Source of the DNA: Nocardioides sp. YR527
GTDB lineage: Bacteria > Actinomycetota > Actinomycetes > Propionibacteriales > Nocardioidaceae
Direction of reading: 5' to 3'
Assembly: GCF_900101045.1 (NCBI RefSeq)
Contig: NZ_FNFN01000008.1
Coordinates: forward strand, 186,001-250,000
DNA: 64,000 nt
Part shown: in pieces, positions 7,550-16,301 of the stretch
Position numbering within the stretch: the first letter of the stretch is position 1
Layout of the letters: each line of letters begins with the position of its first letter
The notes under the pieces: generated by a model
Seen by the model: only the letters and a program-made list of their open reading frames with translations
Told to the model about the DNA's origin: nothing
Database searches by the model: none
Program-made: the position numbers and the translations under genes

Positions 7550-7709
7550 CCGATAGCCAGCCAAATCTTTTCTCGGCGACGGCCGGTGTCAAGGATCGCC
7601 GAAGGCGACCGGCGTCAGCCGGCGGCCAAAGGCCGTCCTTTACTCCGGACGCCGCCGAGAACACCCTCCCCGAAAGGGTCGGCGGCAAACCCCAACCACA
7701 AATACACAG
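7550..7709. repeat. Right arm of the compound inverted repeat
   Basis: Reverse complement of 7121-7277 with scattered mismatches and small gaps. The match begins at CCGATAGCCAGCCAAATC and runs to CCCAACCACAAATACAC. It ends 27 bp before the stop of the sugar permease gene, so its hairpins probably also terminate the transporter operon. Confidence 0.75.
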
Positions 7710-7735
7710 CACCCGACAGAGAGCGGAACCCCGAC

Positions 7736-8737
7736 CTACCTCCGAGTAAGCACCCTCTGCGCGACAACGAAGACGAGCACCAGAACCCCGATCGTGATCC
7801 GCGTCCACCACGAGGACAGCGTCCCGTCGAAGGAGATGAAGGTCTGGATCGTGCCGAGCACGAGCACCCCGAGCAACGACCCGACCACGAAACCTCGGCC
7901 GCCGGTGAGCAGCGTGCCGCCGATGACGACGGCGGCGATGGCGTCCAGCTCCATCCCGACCGCGTGCAGCGAGTAGCCCGAGAGCGTGTAGAGCGCGAAC
8001 AGCAGCCCACCCAGCGCGGCACACAGCCCGCTGATGGCATAGACCCCGACCTTGGTCGCCGCGACCGGCAACCCCATCAGCAGCGCCGACGGCTCGCTGC
8101 CGCCGAGGGCGTAGACGGTGCGCCCGAAGCGCGTCGAGGCGAGGACGTACGCAGCCACCGCGACGATCACCAGCGCGAAGACCGCCGTCCACCCGAGGTA
8201 GTAGCCGCCGGGCAGGGTGATCGAGCCGAACGCTATGGCCGAGAAGGTCTCGTCCTTGATCGGGATCGAGTCGACGCTGATCAGGTAGCAGAGCCCGCGG
8301 GCCAGGAACATGCCCGCCAGAGTGGCGATGAACGGCTGGATGTCGAAGTAGTGGATCAGCAACCCCATCGCGGTGCCGAGCAGGATGCCGGACAGGAGCA
8401 CGACCACGATCACCGCGACCACCGGCAGGCCGAGCTCGAGCGTCCGGGCCGCGATCAGCGTCGAGAGGGCCACGTTGGAGCCGACCGAGAGGTCGATCCC
8501 GCCGGTCAGGATCACGAACGTCATCCCCACCGCGAGCACGATCAGGAACGCGTTGTCGAGCAGCAGCGTCAGGAAGACCTGCGGGTCGGCGAACCCCTCG
8601 TAGCGGATCCCGCCGATGCCGAACATGCCGATGAACAGCGCGAACGTGCCGATCACGGGCAGGTAGCGGCGCGGCGGGCTGAAGCGGGCGATCCGGGCGA
8701 TGACGCCGGTCTCGATCGTGGGCACCTGAGCACTCAT
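7736..8737 (-). CDS. yjfF: Sugar ABC transporter permease, YjfF-like
   Basis: A 333-residue inner-membrane permease of the ribose/galactofuranose class (BPD_transp_2), with about eight to ten helices. The family block GMTFVILTGGIDLSVGS is present, as is the late VVIGGTLLTGGRG. It pairs with the YtfT-like permease, whose stop overlaps this ATG (ATGA at 8734-8737), implying translational coupling. It is the last gene of the ytfQRT-yjfF-like operon. The assignment to YjfF rather than YtfT follows from gene order and from the binding protein; the two permeases are paralogues. Confidence 0.85.
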   Translation of the reverse strand: MSAQVPTIETGVIARIARFSPPRRYLPVIGTFALFIGMFGIGGIRYEGFADPQVFLTLLLDNAFLIVLAVGMTFVILTGGIDLSVGSNVALSTLIAARTLELGLPVVAVIVVVLLSGILLGTAMGLLIHYFDIQPFIATLAGMFLARGLCYLISVDSIPIKDETFSAIAFGSITLPGGYYLGWTAVFALVIVAVAAYVLASTRFGRTVYALGGSEPSALLMGLPVAATKVGVYAISGLCAALGGLLFALYTLSGYSLHAVGMELDAIAAVVIGGTLLTGGRGFVVGSLLGVLVLGTIQTFISFDGTLSSWWTRITIGVLVLVFVVAQRVLTRR

Positions 8738-9795
8738 GCCACAGCCTCCTCACGGCTGGTCGGCGTGCGGTCGCCGCGCCGTTGCAGCACCGCGCGCGCC
8801 TTCGGCGACTGCAGCAGGCACACGACCACGACCACCAGCGCCTTGAACAGATAGTTGGCCTCGGCCGGGATGCCGATGTTCGGGATGGTCCGGGTGAGCG
8901 TGGCGATCAGCAGAGCCCCGACCAGGGTGCCGGTCAGCGAGAAGCGGCCGCCGGCCAGCGACGTACCTCCGATGACGACGGCGAGGATCGCGTCCAGCTC
9001 GATCCACAGCCCGAGGCTGTTGGCGTTCACCGAGTGGGTGTTGGCGGCGATGATCAGGCCGGCGGTCCCGGCACACAGCGCCGCGAAGACGTAGACGGTC
9101 CAGATGATCGTGCGGGAGCGTACGCCGGCCAGCCGGCTCGCCTCCGGGTTGATCCCGACCGACTCGATGAGCAGGCCGAGGGCGGTGCGGCGTACGACGA
9201 TCTGGGTGGCCGTGAAGACACCGAGTGCGATCAGAGCGGCGACGGGGAGGGTGAGCAGGTGGCCGGAGGCCAGCGCGGCGAAGGCGTCGTTGTTGACGGT
9301 GGTGATCTGGCCACCGGTCACCAGCATCGCGATCCCCCGGCCGGCGACCATCAGTACCAGCGTGGCGATGATCGGCTGGATGCCGACCACCGCGACCAGG
9401 AAGCCGTTCCACAGCCCCAGCGCGACGCAGACGGCGAGTGCCATCGTGATCGCGACGACGGCCGTGCCCGCGGCGCCGTCGACGGGGCTCTTGACGATGT
9501 AGACGCAGGCGACCGCACCCGCGATCGCGGCCACCGCGCCCACCGAGAGGTCGATCCCTCGGGTCGCGATGACCAGCGTCATCCCGATCGCGACCAGCAG
9601 CACCGGGGCGCCGTTGCGGACGATGTCGACCAGGCTGCCGAAGAGGTGACCGTCCTGGATGCGTACGTTGAAGAACGTCGGCGTCGCGATCAGGTTGACC
9701 ACCAGCAGCGCCCCGAGCGCGGCCAGCGGCCAGAAGAGCCGATGGGCCATGGCGCGGGCGCCGAGCGCCTTGACGGTTCCGACGGTCTCAGGCAT
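8734..9795 (-). CDS. ytfT: Sugar ABC transporter permease, YtfT-like
   Basis: A 353-residue permease with about ten hydrophobic helices and the family block GMTLVIATRGIDLSVGA, then VVIGGTSLAGGR. The ATG at 9795 was chosen because AAGGAG lies seven bases upstream. It overlaps the stop of the ATPase gene (ATGCCTGA), and an upstream in-frame extension has no such support. With YjfF it forms the heterodimeric membrane channel of the furanose importer. Confidence 0.85.
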   Translation of the reverse strand: MPETVGTVKALGARAMAHRLFWPLAALGALLVVNLIATPTFFNVRIQDGHLFGSLVDIVRNGAPVLLVAIGMTLVIATRGIDLSVGAVAAIAGAVACVYIVKSPVDGAAGTAVVAITMALAVCVALGLWNGFLVAVVGIQPIIATLVLMVAGRGIAMLVTGGQITTVNNDAFAALASGHLLTLPVAALIALGVFTATQIVVRRTALGLLIESVGINPEASRLAGVRSRTIIWTVYVFAALCAGTAGLIIAANTHSVNANSLGLWIELDAILAVVIGGTSLAGGRFSLTGTLVGALLIATLTRTIPNIGIPAEANYLFKALVVVVVCLLQSPKARAVLQRRGDRTPTSREEAVA

Positions 9796-11371
9796 CTGCT
9801 CGCTCCTTCTCGGCCAGGCCGCCGGGTTCGCCGGTGATGATCTCGAGCACGTCGTTGACGTCGACGCCACGGTTGGGTCTCTCGGCGATCTTGCGGCGGT
9901 CCTTGAGGACCACCAGCCGGTGGCTCAGCCGGAGCACCTCCTCGAGCTCGGCGGAGATGAACACCACGCTCATCCCCTTCTCGGCCAGATCGGCGACGAG
10001 CTGCTGGATCTGGGTCTTGGCACCGATGTCGATGCCGCGGGTGGGCTCGTCGAGCAGGAGTACGTCGGGCTCCGTGATCAGCCAGCGCGCCAGCAGGACC
10101 TTCTGCTGGTTGCCACCGGACAGACTTCGCATCGGCAGGCTCGGGTCGGCCGGTCGTACGTCGAGAGCGGTCATGAACTCCTTGACCAGCGTCGAACGGG
10201 TGGCCGTCGGGATCGGCCGCAGCCAGCCACGGCTCGCCTGTAGGCCGAGCAGCATGTTGTCGGCCACGGAGAGCTCCTCGAAGACGCCCTCGGCCTTGCG
10301 GTCCTCGCTGCAGAAGGCGAGCTTGCGGTCGATCGCATGCCGGGGGCTGCGCAGCCTCCGGCGACTCGAGCCGCGAACCGTGAGCTCGCCGGTGTCCGGA
10401 GCGTCGGCGCCGAACAACAGCCGGGCCAGCTCCGTACGTCCCGAGCCGAGCAGGCCGGCGATGCCGACGACCTCCCCGGGAAAGAGGGTGAGGTCGGTGG
10501 CCTCCAGGCTCCCCTTCCGGCCCAGCCCGACCGCGCTCAGCACCGGGAGGCGCTGCTCGGTCACAGCCTCCCCGGACGCCTCGTGCGCGGCATGGTCGAG
10601 TCGTTCGAGGACCTGGAGGTCGCGGCCGATCATCAGCTGCACCAGCTCCAGCTGAGTGGTCTCCGCGACCCGCCGCTCACCCACCACCCGGCCGTTGCGC
10701 AGGATCGTCATCCGGTCGGAGATCTCGAAGACCTGGTCGAGGAAGTGGGAGACGAAGACGATCGCGGTGCCCTGGTCACGCAGCCGGCGCATCACCTCGA
10801 AGAGCCTGGCCACCTCGTCGGCATCGAGGCTCGAGGTCGGCTCGTCGAGGATCAGCACCCGGGCGTCGGTGTCGACGGCACGTGCGATCGCGACGAGCTG
10901 CTGGACGGCGATCGGGTGGCTGCCGAGCTCCGAACCGGGGTCGATGTCGATGCCGAGGCCCTGCAGCGAGGCGGCGGCGCGGCGGTTCATCGCCCGGCGG
11001 TCGATCGCGCCGATCCCGTTGAGGCGGCGCGGCTCGCGGCCGAGGAGCATGTTCTCGGCCACGGTGAGGTTGGGGACCAGGTTGACCTCCTGGTAGACCG
11101 TGCTGATCCCGGCGTGCTGCGCCGCGGCCGGGGTGGCGAACCGGGTCTCGACGCCGGCGATCTCCACCCGTCCCGAGTCGATCGTGTAGACCCCGGTCAG
11201 GGCCTTGATCAGCGTCGACTTCCCGGCCCCGTTCTCCCCCATGAGCGCGTGCACCTCCCCCGGCAGGAGTCGCAGCGAGACGCCGTCGAGCGCTCGGACC
11301 GCTCCGAACGTGATGGAGACGTCGAGCATCTCCACCACCGGCCGAGGTGGCTTCGTTTCTGCCTGGCTCAT
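9788..11371 (-). CDS. ytfR: Sugar ABC transporter ATP-binding protein, YtfR-like
   Basis: A 527-residue double ATPase of the CUT2 class. The first domain has Walker A GENGAGKST (45-53) and Walker B LILDEPTSSLD. The second has a degenerate P-loop GLLGSGRTE but an intact signature LSGGNQQKV and LLLDEPTRGID, the usual asymmetry of sugar ATPases. It powers uptake through the two permeases encoded just downstream. A 127-bp gap with a hairpin repeat (11402-11494) separates it from the binding protein gene upstream. Confidence 0.9.
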   Translation of the reverse strand: MSQAETKPPRPVVEMLDVSITFGAVRALDGVSLRLLPGEVHALMGENGAGKSTLIKALTGVYTIDSGRVEIAGVETRFATPAAAQHAGISTVYQEVNLVPNLTVAENMLLGREPRRLNGIGAIDRRAMNRRAAASLQGLGIDIDPGSELGSHPIAVQQLVAIARAVDTDARVLILDEPTSSLDADEVARLFEVMRRLRDQGTAIVFVSHFLDQVFEISDRMTILRNGRVVGERRVAETTQLELVQLMIGRDLQVLERLDHAAHEASGEAVTEQRLPVLSAVGLGRKGSLEATDLTLFPGEVVGIAGLLGSGRTELARLLFGADAPDTGELTVRGSSRRRLRSPRHAIDRKLAFCSEDRKAEGVFEELSVADNMLLGLQASRGWLRPIPTATRSTLVKEFMTALDVRPADPSLPMRSLSGGNQQKVLLARWLITEPDVLLLDEPTRGIDIGAKTQIQQLVADLAEKGMSVVFISAELEEVLRLSHRLVVLKDRRKIAERPNRGVDVNDVLEIITGEPGGLAEKERADA

Positions 11372-11401
11372 GTCGTACTGGCTCCTGGCGGGTCGGGGGC
11401 G

Positions 11402-11494
11402 GCGGAATGCTCACCGAGGTAGCTCAGTGGGCGCGCGCTTCCCTCGTGGAGTTCCACGAGGGAAGCGACACCTCACCGAGGCACCTCGGTCAAC
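11402..11494. repeat. Bipartite palindromic repeat, copy 1
   Basis: This ~93-bp element has an imperfect CACCGAGGTAGCTCAGTG, then a strong hairpin (CTTCCCTCGTGGA/TCCACGAGGGAAG) and a terminal CACCGAGGCACCTCGGT palindrome. A second copy at 58589-58686 is about 80% identical in the same orientation. Here it lies between ytfQ and ytfR inside the operon. There a stable hairpin could protect the abundant binding-protein mRNA or reduce read-through into the ATPase gene, as REP elements do in sugar operons. Confidence 0.7.
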
Positions 11495-11498
11495 GGCG

Positions 11499-12476
11499 TC
11501 AGTACTTCCGGTCGGGCAGCGCCTCAGCGGCCTGCTCCGGCGTGAAGGTGGTCTCCTCGGTGACGATGCGGTCGGGGACCTCCTCGCCGGCGACGACCTT
11601 CTCGGCGACGTCCATCAGCTGCGGCCCCAGCAGCGGGCTGCACTCGACGATGAAGTTGATCTCGCCCGCGGCGAGCGCGGTCATGCCGTCCTTGACCGCG
11701 TCGACGGTGATGATCTTGATGTCGGTGCCGGGCTTCTTGCCGGCCGCCTTGATCGCCTCGATCGCGCCCAGGCCCATGTCGTCGTTGTGCGCGTAGACGA
11801 CGTCGATCTTCGGGTTGGACTGCAAGAAGGCCTCCATGACCTGCTTGCCGCCGTCACGGGTGAAGTCACCGGTCTGGGACTCGGTGATCTTGATCGTGGA
11901 GTCCGCGGCGATCTTGTCCTCGAAACCCTTCTTCCGGTCGATCGCGGGCGCCGATCCGGTCGTGCCCTGGAGCTCGACGACGTTGACCGCGCCGTCCTTG
12001 TCGACGTCGGAGGCGTCGGCGTTGTCGACCAGCCACTGCCCTGCCTTCTCACCCTCCTCGACGAAGTCGGAGCCGATGAAGGTGACGTAGAGCGAGGTGT
12101 CCTCGGTGTCCACGGCCCGGTCGGTCAGCACGACGGGGATCTTGGCGCGCTTGGCCTCCTGGAGCACCGCGTCCCAGCCGGTCTCGACGACCGGGCTGAA
12201 CGCGATGACATCCACCTTCTGCTGGATGTAGGAGCGGATCGACTTGATCTGGTTCTCCTGCTTCTGCTGCGCGTCGGAGAACTTCAGGTCGATGCCGGCC
12301 TCCTCGGCCGAGTCCTGGATCGATGTGGTGTTCGCGGTGCGCCAGCCGCTCTCGGCGCCGACCTGGGCGAACCCCATGGTGATCGAGCCGTCGTCGGCAG
12401 CTTCGCTGCCACCGCACGCGCTGAGCGACATCCCGCCGACGGCGAGCGTGCACAGGGCGATGAGGGTCTTCTTCAC
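11499..12476 (-). CDS. ytfQ: Sugar-binding lipoprotein of ABC transporter, YtfQ-like
   Basis: A 325-residue periplasmic-binding-type lipoprotein. The signal peptide ends in a lipobox, SLSAC, with Cys21 to be lipidated. The mature part matches my memory of E. coli YtfQ: GFAQVGAESGWRTANT, DAQQKQENQIKSIRS, ELQGTTGSAPAIDRKKGF and YAHNDDMGLGAIEAIK. YtfQ binds galactofuranose and related hexofuranoses; the exact sugar here is inferred. The GTG start at 12476 has GGAGG six bases upstream; the longer frame above it is promoter DNA. A LacI-type operator lies 61 bp further upstream. Confidence 0.88.
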   Translation of the reverse strand: MKKTLIALCTLAVGGMSLSACGGSEAADDGSITMGFAQVGAESGWRTANTTSIQDSAEEAGIDLKFSDAQQKQENQIKSIRSYIQQKVDVIAFSPVVETGWDAVLQEAKRAKIPVVLTDRAVDTEDTSLYVTFIGSDFVEEGEKAGQWLVDNADASDVDKDGAVNVVELQGTTGSAPAIDRKKGFEDKIAADSTIKITESQTGDFTRDGGKQVMEAFLQSNPKIDVVYAHNDDMGLGAIEAIKAAGKKPGTDIKIITVDAVKDGMTALAAGEINFIVECSPLLGPQLMDVAEKVVAGEEVPDRIVTEETTFTPEQAAEALPDRKY

Positions 12477-12510
12477 TGTCGTCCTCCAGTTTTTCACTGC
12501 GGCGGCCAGT

Positions 12511-12563
12511 GTGACCGTCGTCACGATGCGCCCTAGTGTGAGCGCTAACATTCATGCGGTCAA
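12511..12563 (-). promoter_or_regulatory. ytfQ promoter with LacI-family operator
   Basis: TGTGAGCGCTAACA at 12537-12550 is a near-perfect CG-centred palindrome of the LacI/GalR type. On the minus strand it lies between a possible -35 TTGACC (12558-12563) and a -10 region around 12530-12540, so a repressor bound here would block transcription. A second inverted repeat, GTGAC-n4-GTCAC, is at 12511-12524. No LacI-family gene is present in the window, so the regulator must be encoded elsewhere. Confidence 0.6.
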
Positions 12564-12628
12564 GCGGAATCGGAAGATCGGTTCGAATCGGCAGCAGGTC
12601 GTCCGGAACTCCCCATACTGTGTCGTCC

Positions 12629-13720
12629 ATGACGCTCACCCTGACCCCGGAACAGGCGCGCCGGATCGCCGTCCGCGCCCAGCTCCTCGATGCGCGTCGG
12701 CCCGTCTCGCTGGTGGAGACCGTCGACCAGCTGACGCTGCTGCAGATCGACCCGACCAGGGCGATCGCGCCGAGCGCGGATCTGGTGGCGTGGTCGCGGT
12801 TGGGGGATGCGTACGATCATTCGGATCTGACCTTCGCCCTCGAGCAGGAGCGCTCGCTGGTGGAGTTCTCCAGCTTCATCGTGCCCATGGACGAGATCGA
12901 GACGGTCCTTGCCCTCGCCCCGGGCCGGATCCACCCCACGGCCGTCGAATGGGTGGAGGCCAACAAGAGATTCCGTACGCAGATCCTGGATCGCCTGCGC
13001 GCCGACGGCCCGCTCGTGGCCGGCGAGATCGAGGACACCGCCGAGGTGCCGTGGGCCTCGACCGGGTGGACCAACGACAAGAACGTGCTGCGGATGATCG
13101 AGCTGCTCAACCGGATGGGCGAGGTCGCCATCGCCGGCCGTCGCGGCAAGCTGCGCACCTGGGACATCGCCGAGCGCGTCTACCCGTCCGACCTGCGACT
13201 GCCCTCCCCGGACGAGGCGCTGAGGGTGGAGACGGTGCGCAGGTTGGGTTCGCTCGGGATCGCCCGCCCTGGGCGCAAGGACTCCTCCGGAGGCGAGGTG
13301 CTCGGCGCCGGTGACGCAGGCGTCCCGTGCACCGTGGCCGGCGTCGACGGCGAGTGGCGGGTCGACCCCGAGGCCCTGGCCGCCCTCGAGGACGGGTTCT
13401 CCCCGCGGGCTGCCCTGCTCTCCCCCTTCGACCGCCTCGTCTACGACCGTGACCGGGCGCTGGACCTGTTCGGGTTCGAGTACGTCCTGGAGATGTACAA
13501 GCCGGCCGCCAAGCGACGCTGGGGCTACTTCGCCCTCCCGATCCTGTACGGCGAGCGGCTCGTCGGGAAGCTCGACGCGAAGGTGGACCACAAGAAGGCG
13601 CAGATGAACCTCTTCGCCGTCCACGAGGACGTCGGGTGGACCGCCGAGATCGGTGACGCGGTGGAGGCCGAGATCGAGGCGCTGGCGGAGTGGCTGGGCG
13701 TCGAGATCGTCCGCCCCTGA
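12629..13720 (+). CDS. AlkX/YcaQ-type DNA glycosylase (HTH_42 family)
   Basis: A 363-residue winged-helix protein of the AlkZ/YcaQ superfamily. These glycosylases remove bulky alkylated bases and unhook interstrand crosslinks. LLQIDPTR at 37-44 supplies the Q-x-D motif (Q39, D41) that distinguishes the AlkX/YcaQ branch from the Q-x-Q of AlkZ. Later blocks such as LLSPFDRLVYDRDRALDLF and YKPAAKRRWGYFALPIL are typical of the family. The ATG at 12629 was chosen because TACTGT ends seven bases upstream (leaderless pattern). The substrate range is inferred from family only. Confidence 0.8.
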   Translation: MTLTLTPEQARRIAVRAQLLDARRPVSLVETVDQLTLLQIDPTRAIAPSADLVAWSRLGDAYDHSDLTFALEQERSLVEFSSFIVPMDEIETVLALAPGRIHPTAVEWVEANKRFRTQILDRLRADGPLVAGEIEDTAEVPWASTGWTNDKNVLRMIELLNRMGEVAIAGRRGKLRTWDIAERVYPSDLRLPSPDEALRVETVRRLGSLGIARPGRKDSSGGEVLGAGDAGVPCTVAGVDGEWRVDPEALAALEDGFSPRAALLSPFDRLVYDRDRALDLFGFEYVLEMYKPAAKRRWGYFALPILYGERLVGKLDAKVDHKKAQMNLFAVHEDVGWTAEIGDAVEAEIEALAEWLGVEIVRP

Positions 13721-13829
13721 GGTAAACCCGAAAACAGGGCAAACCGACGCGAATTGCCCTTCTCCGTCTCCTTCGAGGCGCTTACTGTGAACGAACGGGG
13801 TCGGAAATCGATCAAAGGAGACGATCCGA

Positions 13830-14279
13830 ATGGCAACGCTCAACCCCTACATCAGCTTCAAGTCCGAGGCCGCTGAGGCGCTCGAGTTCTACCGGTCGGT
13901 GCTCGGTGGCACCGTCGAGACCATGACCTTCGACTCCATGGGCGACGCGATGGGTCCGGTGCCGCCGGAGGCGAAGGGCATGGTCATGCACGGCTCACTC
14001 ACCCTCGACGACGGCCTCGTCCTGATGGCCGCCGACACGCCTCCGGGGATGGGCATGGACTACGTTGCCCCGACCGCCGGCATCACCGTCGCGATGACCA
14101 GCGCCGACCCCGCCGACCACCCGCGCTTCGCCGACTACTACGCCAAGCTATCCGAGGGCGGTACGCCCGGGATGCCGTTCGCGCAGGCTCCGTGGGGCGA
14201 CTACTTCGGCCAGTTCGAGGACAAGTTCGGCGTGAGCTGGATGTTCGACGTCGCGGGCCCGGAGTCGGCACAGGCCTAG
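13830..14279 (+). CDS. PhnB-like VOC family protein
   Basis: A 149-residue vicinal-oxygen-chelate fold protein of the PhnB/3-demethylubiquinone-methyltransferase-like group. It begins NPYISFKSEAAEALEFYRSVLGG and ends WGDYFGQFEDKFGVSWMFD, both characteristic. AAGGAG lies upstream of the ATG. Members are often uncharacterised and many lack clear metal ligands; the biochemical role is unknown. It is monocistronic by spacing. Confidence 0.8.
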   Translation: MATLNPYISFKSEAAEALEFYRSVLGGTVETMTFDSMGDAMGPVPPEAKGMVMHGSLTLDDGLVLMAADTPPGMGMDYVAPTAGITVAMTSADPADHPRFADYYAKLSEGGTPGMPFAQAPWGDYFGQFEDKFGVSWMFDVAGPESAQA

Positions 14280-14347
14280 ACAAAGGTCCGACCAAAGATC
14301 CGTCTTTCGTAGGAGGCGTCGGGCAGCGAGCCGTTTACGGTCAGTAC

Positions 14348-15016
14348 ATGCTGATCGCAGAAGACCTGCTGCTGCTCGTGCTCGACGACGAGAAGGGCAC
14401 GCTCGCCTCGTCCTGGGTCCAGCAGGCGCTGGGCGGAGCGATCCTGACCGAGCTCGTCATGGCGGGCTCGGTCCAGATCGTCCCCAAGTCCGGGTTCACC
14501 CCGGCCAAGGCCATGGCGCTGCCGGGCAGGCGACCGGACGAGACGATCCTGGCCGCTGCGTACGACGTGCTGGCGGCCAAGCCACTGGCGGCCAAGAACG
14601 CCGTCACCAACCTCGGCAAGGGTCTGCACGAGGCCCTCGCCGCGCGGCTCTGCGACCGCAACATCCTCAAGCGCCGCGACGAGAGGATCCTCGGCCTCTT
14701 CCCGCGCACCACCTGGCCGGCCGCGGACTCGACCCACGAGAACGCCGTACGCGGCCACCTGGTCGCCGTGCTGATCCAGGGCGCCGCGCCGGACGCACGG
14801 ACCGGACCGCTCATCGCCCTCCTCTCCTCCATCGACCTCGCCCACAAGGTGGTCGACACGAGGGCCGTCGGCGCCGGGGCGGTCAAGAAGCGGGCGAAGG
14901 AGATCGCCCGGGGCGACTGGGCCGCCAAGGGCGTCAAGGACGCGATGGACGAGGTCACCGCGGTCATGGCGGCGGTGATGGTCGCCACCACCGCCGCCAC
15001 GACCGCGGCCAGCTGA
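14348..15016 (+). CDS. GPP34 (GOLPH3-like) family protein
   Basis: A 222-residue protein of the Golgi phosphoprotein 3 domain family, widespread in actinobacteria with no firmly established function there; eukaryotic members bind phosphoinositides. It starts MLIAEDLLLLVLDDEKG and contains LGKGLHEALAARL, ILGLFPRTTWPA, and ARTGPLIALLSSIDLAHKVV, followed by an Ala/Thr-rich hydrophobic tail. The ATG at 14348 has TACGGT ending six bases upstream. A decayed paralogue lies at 17299-17750. Confidence 0.82.
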   Translation: MLIAEDLLLLVLDDEKGTLASSWVQQALGGAILTELVMAGSVQIVPKSGFTPAKAMALPGRRPDETILAAAYDVLAAKPLAAKNAVTNLGKGLHEALAARLCDRNILKRRDERILGLFPRTTWPAADSTHENAVRGHLVAVLIQGAAPDARTGPLIALLSSIDLAHKVVDTRAVGAGAVKKRAKEIARGDWAAKGVKDAMDEVTAVMAAVMVATTAATTAAS

Positions 15017-15021
15017 CACAA

Positions 15022-15060
15022 CCCGAGGATCGCAGCCACCGGGTGGCTGCGATCCTCGGG
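15022..15060. terminator. Bidirectional terminator between GPP34 and epoxide hydrolase genes
   Basis: A perfect 19-bp inverted repeat (15022-15040 with 15042-15060) with a one-base centre lies between two convergent stop codons at 15016 and 15080. Its position suits termination in both directions. Confidence 0.8.
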
Positions 15061-15079
15061 TCTGCGCCTGCGCCTGCGG

Positions 15080-16189
15080 TCAGCCGAAGAAGACCCGCAG
15101 GTCGGCGGCGATGACGTCGGGGCGCTCCAGGGCCGCGTAGTGACCGCCCTCGGGAAACTCCGACCAGTGCTGGATGTTGGCGTTGTCCCGCTCCGCAAAC
15201 GACCTGATCGTCTGGAAGTCGTCCTTGAAGACCGCCACGCCGATCCGGCCCTGGGAGACCTCCGGCTCGCGCTCGGCGCGCCCCTCCTCGAAGTGGTAGC
15301 GCGCGGCCGAGGCGTAGGAGTTGGTCAGCCAGTAGTAGGTCGCCTGCTCGATGACCTGCTCGGGGGTGACCAGCGAGGTGCCGTTGCCGAACGACTCGAA
15401 GAGCTCGCTGTAGGCCAGCGTCCCGACCGGCGAGTCGGCCAGCGCCGCACCGATCGTCTGCGGGCGGGAGCCGTTCATCGTGTTGTAGCCGCCGACGGAC
15501 TGGAACCACTGCAGGTGCTCGAGCGCGGCGTACTCCTTCGGTCCGAAGTTCTCGAACTCGCTCGGGTCGCCCGACGGGAACGAGAAGAGCTGCAGCACGT
15601 GCGCGCCGAGGAAGCCCTCCGGGTTCAGCAGAGCCAGCTCGCGCCCGACCATCGCGCCGCCGTCGCTGCCGTGCACCCCGTAGGACTCGTAGCCCAGCCG
15701 CCGCATCAGGACGTCGTACGCCTCGGCGACCCGCCGCATCGTCCAGCCGGTGTCGAGGAGCGGGGCCGAGAGCCCGAAGCCCGGCATCTCCGGGATCACC
15801 AGGTGGAAGTCTGCGGAGAGGTCCTCGACCATCGCGAGGAACTCCAGGAACGAGCTCGGGTAGGAGTGGGCGAGCAGGAGCGCCTTGGCGTCCTCCCGCG
15901 GCGAACGTACGTGGATGAAGTGGATGGTCTGGCCGTCGATCTCGGTCAGGTAATTGGGCAGGGCGTTGATCCGCGCCTCGACCGCGCGCCAGTCGAACGC
16001 CTTCCAGCGCTCGACCATGTCGGTGAGGTAGGACGTCGGGGTGCCGTAGGTCCAGGAGTCCCCGGGCACCGCGGGGGCGAACCGGGTGTTGTCCAGGCGG
16101 GCGCGGAGGTCATCGAGGTCCGCCTGCGGGAACTCGACGGTGACGGTGCTGATCTCGGCGTTGATTCCCTTGTTGACCTGCGTGTTCAT
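15080..16189 (-). CDS. Epoxide hydrolase (EHN family, alpha/beta hydrolase)
   Basis: A 369-residue hydrolase with the N-terminal epoxide-hydrolase domain (DLDDLRARLDNTRF...WRAVEARINALPNYLTEIDGQTIHFIHVRS). It has the nucleophile elbow VHGSDGGAMVG (catalytic Asp) and the terminal catalytic His in EGGHYAALERP. It opens epoxides to diols; the physiological substrate is unknown. The ATG at 16189 has AAGGAG seven bases upstream; the long upstream extension overlaps the divergent regulator and is rejected. A WYL regulator is transcribed divergently, 112 bp away, and may control it. Confidence 0.88.
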   Translation of the reverse strand: MNTQVNKGINAEISTVTVEFPQADLDDLRARLDNTRFAPAVPGDSWTYGTPTSYLTDMVERWKAFDWRAVEARINALPNYLTEIDGQTIHFIHVRSPREDAKALLLAHSYPSSFLEFLAMVEDLSADFHLVIPEMPGFGLSAPLLDTGWTMRRVAEAYDVLMRRLGYESYGVHGSDGGAMVGRELALLNPEGFLGAHVLQLFSFPSGDPSEFENFGPKEYAALEHLQWFQSVGGYNTMNGSRPQTIGAALADSPVGTLAYSELFESFGNGTSLVTPEQVIEQATYYWLTNSYASAARYHFEEGRAEREPEVSQGRIGVAVFKDDFQTIRSFAERDNANIQHWSEFPEGGHYAALERPDVIAADLRVFFG

Positions 16190-16301
16190 GACATCTCCTT
16201 GGTTGTTTTCGACCTTGTGAGACCAGGTTATGAGCGGTTCCGGCAAGCCTGATTCCGGAATTTCGGTGGCCGACGAAATTGTTTTGGCGCAGTCTGGGCC
16301 C
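16190..16301. promoter_or_regulatory. Divergent promoter region, epoxide hydrolase / WYL regulator
   Basis: This 112-bp intergenic region contains the palindrome ATTCCGGAAT (16251-16260) flanked by TTCCGG (16240-16245) and ATTTCGG (16259-16265), a plausible operator for the adjacent regulator. A CAGTCT box ends six bases before the chosen GTG start of the regulator. Assignment is by position only. Confidence 0.35.

Noticed and set aside
7290..7556. Plus-strand ORF with ANEISFAP-like repeats
   Set aside because: The repeated residues are translations of palindromic DNA; both strands and several frames are open, so it is not a credible gene.
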